NCBI RefSeq assembly: GCF_004801375.1
Contig: NZ_SSNZ01000004.1
Location: 1 to 64,000 of the forward strand
Source of the DNA: Flavobacterium supellecticarium
Lineage (GTDB): Bacteria > Bacteroidota > Bacteroidia > Flavobacteriales > Flavobacteriaceae
Reading direction: 5' to 3'
DNA length: 64,000 nucleotides
The notes under the pieces were generated by a model. The model was not told the origin of the DNA. It did no database searches and saw only the letters and a program-made list of their open reading frames with translations. Positions 62,634 to 64,000 of the stretch are shown here, in pieces. The number at the start of each line of letters is the position of its first letter. The stretch's first letter is position 1. A program made the translations under genes and the position numbers.

Positions 62634-63713
62634 TTAATTATTGAAATAGAAACCGTTTGGCATTACTCCTACAGTGTACGTTCTCTGAAGTGTTCCGGCT
62701 ACGTCATAAACAGTTACTTTTCCGTTTGCCACATAATCGATCGCGTCACCTACATAGAATTTACTGTTTTGAGCAGCAAAGGCATAAACAGTAGTTGCTG
62801 TTGCAGTGAAAACCGGTGTTGTTGGTAAAGCCGCAGCGCCAAGGTCTTTTTTATACACGCCTTTACCTTTCATAAAGTAAATGCTTCCTGCTTCGATATC
62901 CATCAAGCTTGGGTGTTCACCCGCAGCAAAAGTAAACGACTGTGCTATTGCATTGCTTCCTAAGTCTACTTTTACCAATTTAGCACTTGTTTCGGTACCC
63001 GACCAAGCCGGTTTTCCGGAACATAGTACATATAATTCATTGTTGTTGATTTCGATAACAGACGGCACATCACCTACAGTAATCGTAGTCTGCACTACAT
63101 CAGAACTATTGATCAACGAAATTTTATCATTAAAACTATAGCCTCCTTTATGTGCTACATATAAAGCGTTATTATAGGCTACGATTTGCTCCGGCCCTTC
63201 CGCTACAGCGATATTCCCTGTAATCTGATTGGTTGTAAGGTTTAGGATTGCCACATAATCATCGGTAGCTACTCCGGCATCACCCCAGTTGGTTATATAT
63301 CCTTTTCCATTAGCAAAAGCAATATATCTTGGGTTTTGTAATCCGGTTTGGATGGTTGCCACACTTTCGAAAGTATAACGGTTCACCACCTCAACTTTGT
63401 TACTTCCGTTTAAAACGATATAAGCCAGATCACCGTTAAATCCAATGCTTTGTGCTGTATTCCCCAAAACTTTTGTTGGGTTAACGGTATTGAAAATACT
63501 ATTTTGGAATAAGGTTGGGAATTCAGATGAGATATAACTTATTTCTGCATTCGGGGAACCGAAATTTCCTTCGTTCACTACCAGGACACCTTTTTCGTAG
63601 GCTCCTTTAGATACGGCAGCCGGTGCTTCTTTGTAAACGATTTCCTCATCGGTACAAGAGGCAAAAAATACAGCTGTTAAAAGGCCTAAACCAAGTAATT
63701 TGTTGATTTTCAT
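62634..63713 (-). CDS. DUF5074/BtuG-like beta-propeller lipoprotein
   Basis: The 359-aa product has a lipobox FASC (Cys about 20), the family N-terminus VLVVNEGNFGSPNAEISYIS, and blades such as VEVVNRYTFESVATIQTG and VAILNLTTNQITGNIAV. It lies between the TonB receptor and its paralogue. Together they probably form a surface capture complex for the receptor. Cobalamin as ligand is inferred from family and locus layout. Confidence 0.85.
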   Translation of the reverse strand: MKINKLLGLGLLTAVFFASCTDEEIVYKEAPAAVSKGAYEKGVLVVNEGNFGSPNAEISYISSEFPTLFQNSIFNTVNPTKVLGNTAQSIGFNGDLAYIVLNGSNKVEVVNRYTFESVATIQTGLQNPRYIAFANGKGYITNWGDAGVATDDYVAILNLTTNQITGNIAVAEGPEQIVAYNNALYVAHKGGYSFNDKISLINSSDVVQTTITVGDVPSVIEINNNELYVLCSGKPAWSGTETSAKLVKVDLGSNAIAQSFTFAAGEHPSLMDIEAGSIYFMKGKGVYKKDLGAAALPTTPVFTATATTVYAFAAQNSKFYVGDAIDYVANGKVTVYDVAGTLQRTYTVGVMPNGFYFNN

Positions 63714-63718
63714 TTGTT

Positions 63719-64000
63719 TTAAAAAATTAAAGTTAGGGTTACATTATAGTTTCTGCCAGGCATTAAACGACTGGCCACACTTTCATATTTTTCGTTAGTA
63801 AGGTTTCGAACCTGCGCGCCAAGACGGTAGGTGTTTTTCTTTCCGATACGATAATCGATTCCAAAATTGGACACCAGATAGTCTTTTACCATATATTTTG
63901 GATCGTTGTCTGATAAGGTAAATACCTCGCCATTATATAATGCCTGATAATAGGCACCAAAATTTTTAAAGGCATACGATACCGCTCCGGTCAGTTTATG
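63719..64000 (-). CDS. TonB-dependent receptor, C-terminal part (BtuB-like candidate)
   Basis: The last 93 codons of an outer membrane receptor enter from the right edge: LTGAVSYAFKNFGAYYQALY, FGIDYRIGKKNTYRLGAQVR and NLTNEKYESVASRLMPGRNY ending NVTLTLIF with a C-terminal Phe typical of barrels. The gene continues outside the window. The two BtuG-like lipoproteins next to it suggest a cobalamin receptor. Confidence 0.85.
   Translation of the reverse strand, partial: HKLTGAVSYAFKNFGAYYQALYNGEVFTLSDNDPKYMVKDYLVSNFGIDYRIGKKNTYRLGAQVRNLTNEKYESVASRLMPGRNYNVTLTLIF

Noticed and set aside
1..64000. CRISPR array
   Set aside because: No regularly spaced direct repeats of suitable length were seen; the only long exact repeats are the three tRNA-Lys genes.

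Overview
The window comes from a member of the Bacteroidota, most likely Flavobacteriaceae close to Flavobacterium. The evidence is the AT-rich sequence, -7/-33 promoters of the TTTG-N18-21-TAnnTTTG type in front of many genes, near absence of Shine-Dalgarno sites, a type IX secretion C-terminal signal, TonB receptors with a carboxypeptidase-like N-terminal domain, and a flavobacterial thrS-infC-rpmI-rplT / dnaB / accA / tgt / split-transketolase gene order.

1-22 kb is core chromosome. Two tandem leftward promoters at the left edge point out of the window, probably into an rRNA or other stable-RNA operon. Then follow thrS-infC-rpmI-rplT (infC starts on a non-AUG codon), rlmF, glsA, a four-gene sensor module (small protein, multi-TM protein, histidine kinase, response regulator), a secreted protein of unclear function, dnaB, accA, an EamA exporter, an LptF/G permease, tgt, an MFS transporter, a two-subunit transketolase, an FKBP-type lipoprotein, and the S4-protein / methyltransferase / phosphoribosyltransferase / aroK cluster.

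22.2-38 kb is an integration hotspot on tRNA genes. Two tRNA-Lys(TTT) genes and tRNA-Leu(GAG) are followed by a third identical tRNA-Lys. A remnant of a serine recombinase runs antisense out of tRNA-Leu. A decayed tyrosine-integrase N-terminus lies next to the third tRNA-Lys. About 13.9 kb downstream, at 37692-37738, there is a degenerate copy of the tRNA-Lys 3' end followed by a terminator hairpin with the same arms as the one after the second tRNA-Lys. The segment between is a genomic island: an AbiGi-type phage-defence protein, chromate and VIT-type transporters, small secreted proteins, a PAS-LuxR regulator, an HxlR-regulated short-chain dehydrogenase set, MarR and Crp regulators, DoxX, and several gene fragments.

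38-53 kb is an accessory chromosomal region: a metalloprotease-like lipoprotein, a stand-alone EF-G domain IV-like protein, hypothetical secreted proteins, two PAP2 phosphatases, a compact cassette of two double-glycine leader peptides around a CPBP intramembrane protease (one peptide, at 45850-46017, is a very short gene), an AraC regulator with a Tet(X)-like monooxygenase, a MocR regulator interrupted by an in-frame TAG, an alpha/beta hydrolase and a MarR regulator.

53.7-64 kb holds surface and envelope systems: a TonB siderophore receptor with a DUF4198 protein and a PepSY protein (iron uptake); an ECF sigma / membrane anti-sigma-like / double DUF4252 operon; and a T9SS-exported protein, two DUF5074 (BtuG-like) beta-propeller lipoproteins and the end of a TonB receptor, a layout that resembles outer-membrane cobalamin uptake loci.

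The best candidate for an undescribed system is the 0.95 kb two-peptide/CPBP cassette at 45850-46799. The tRNA-bounded island is the best candidate for transferred DNA. All family assignments are from reading the sequence; no searches were run.
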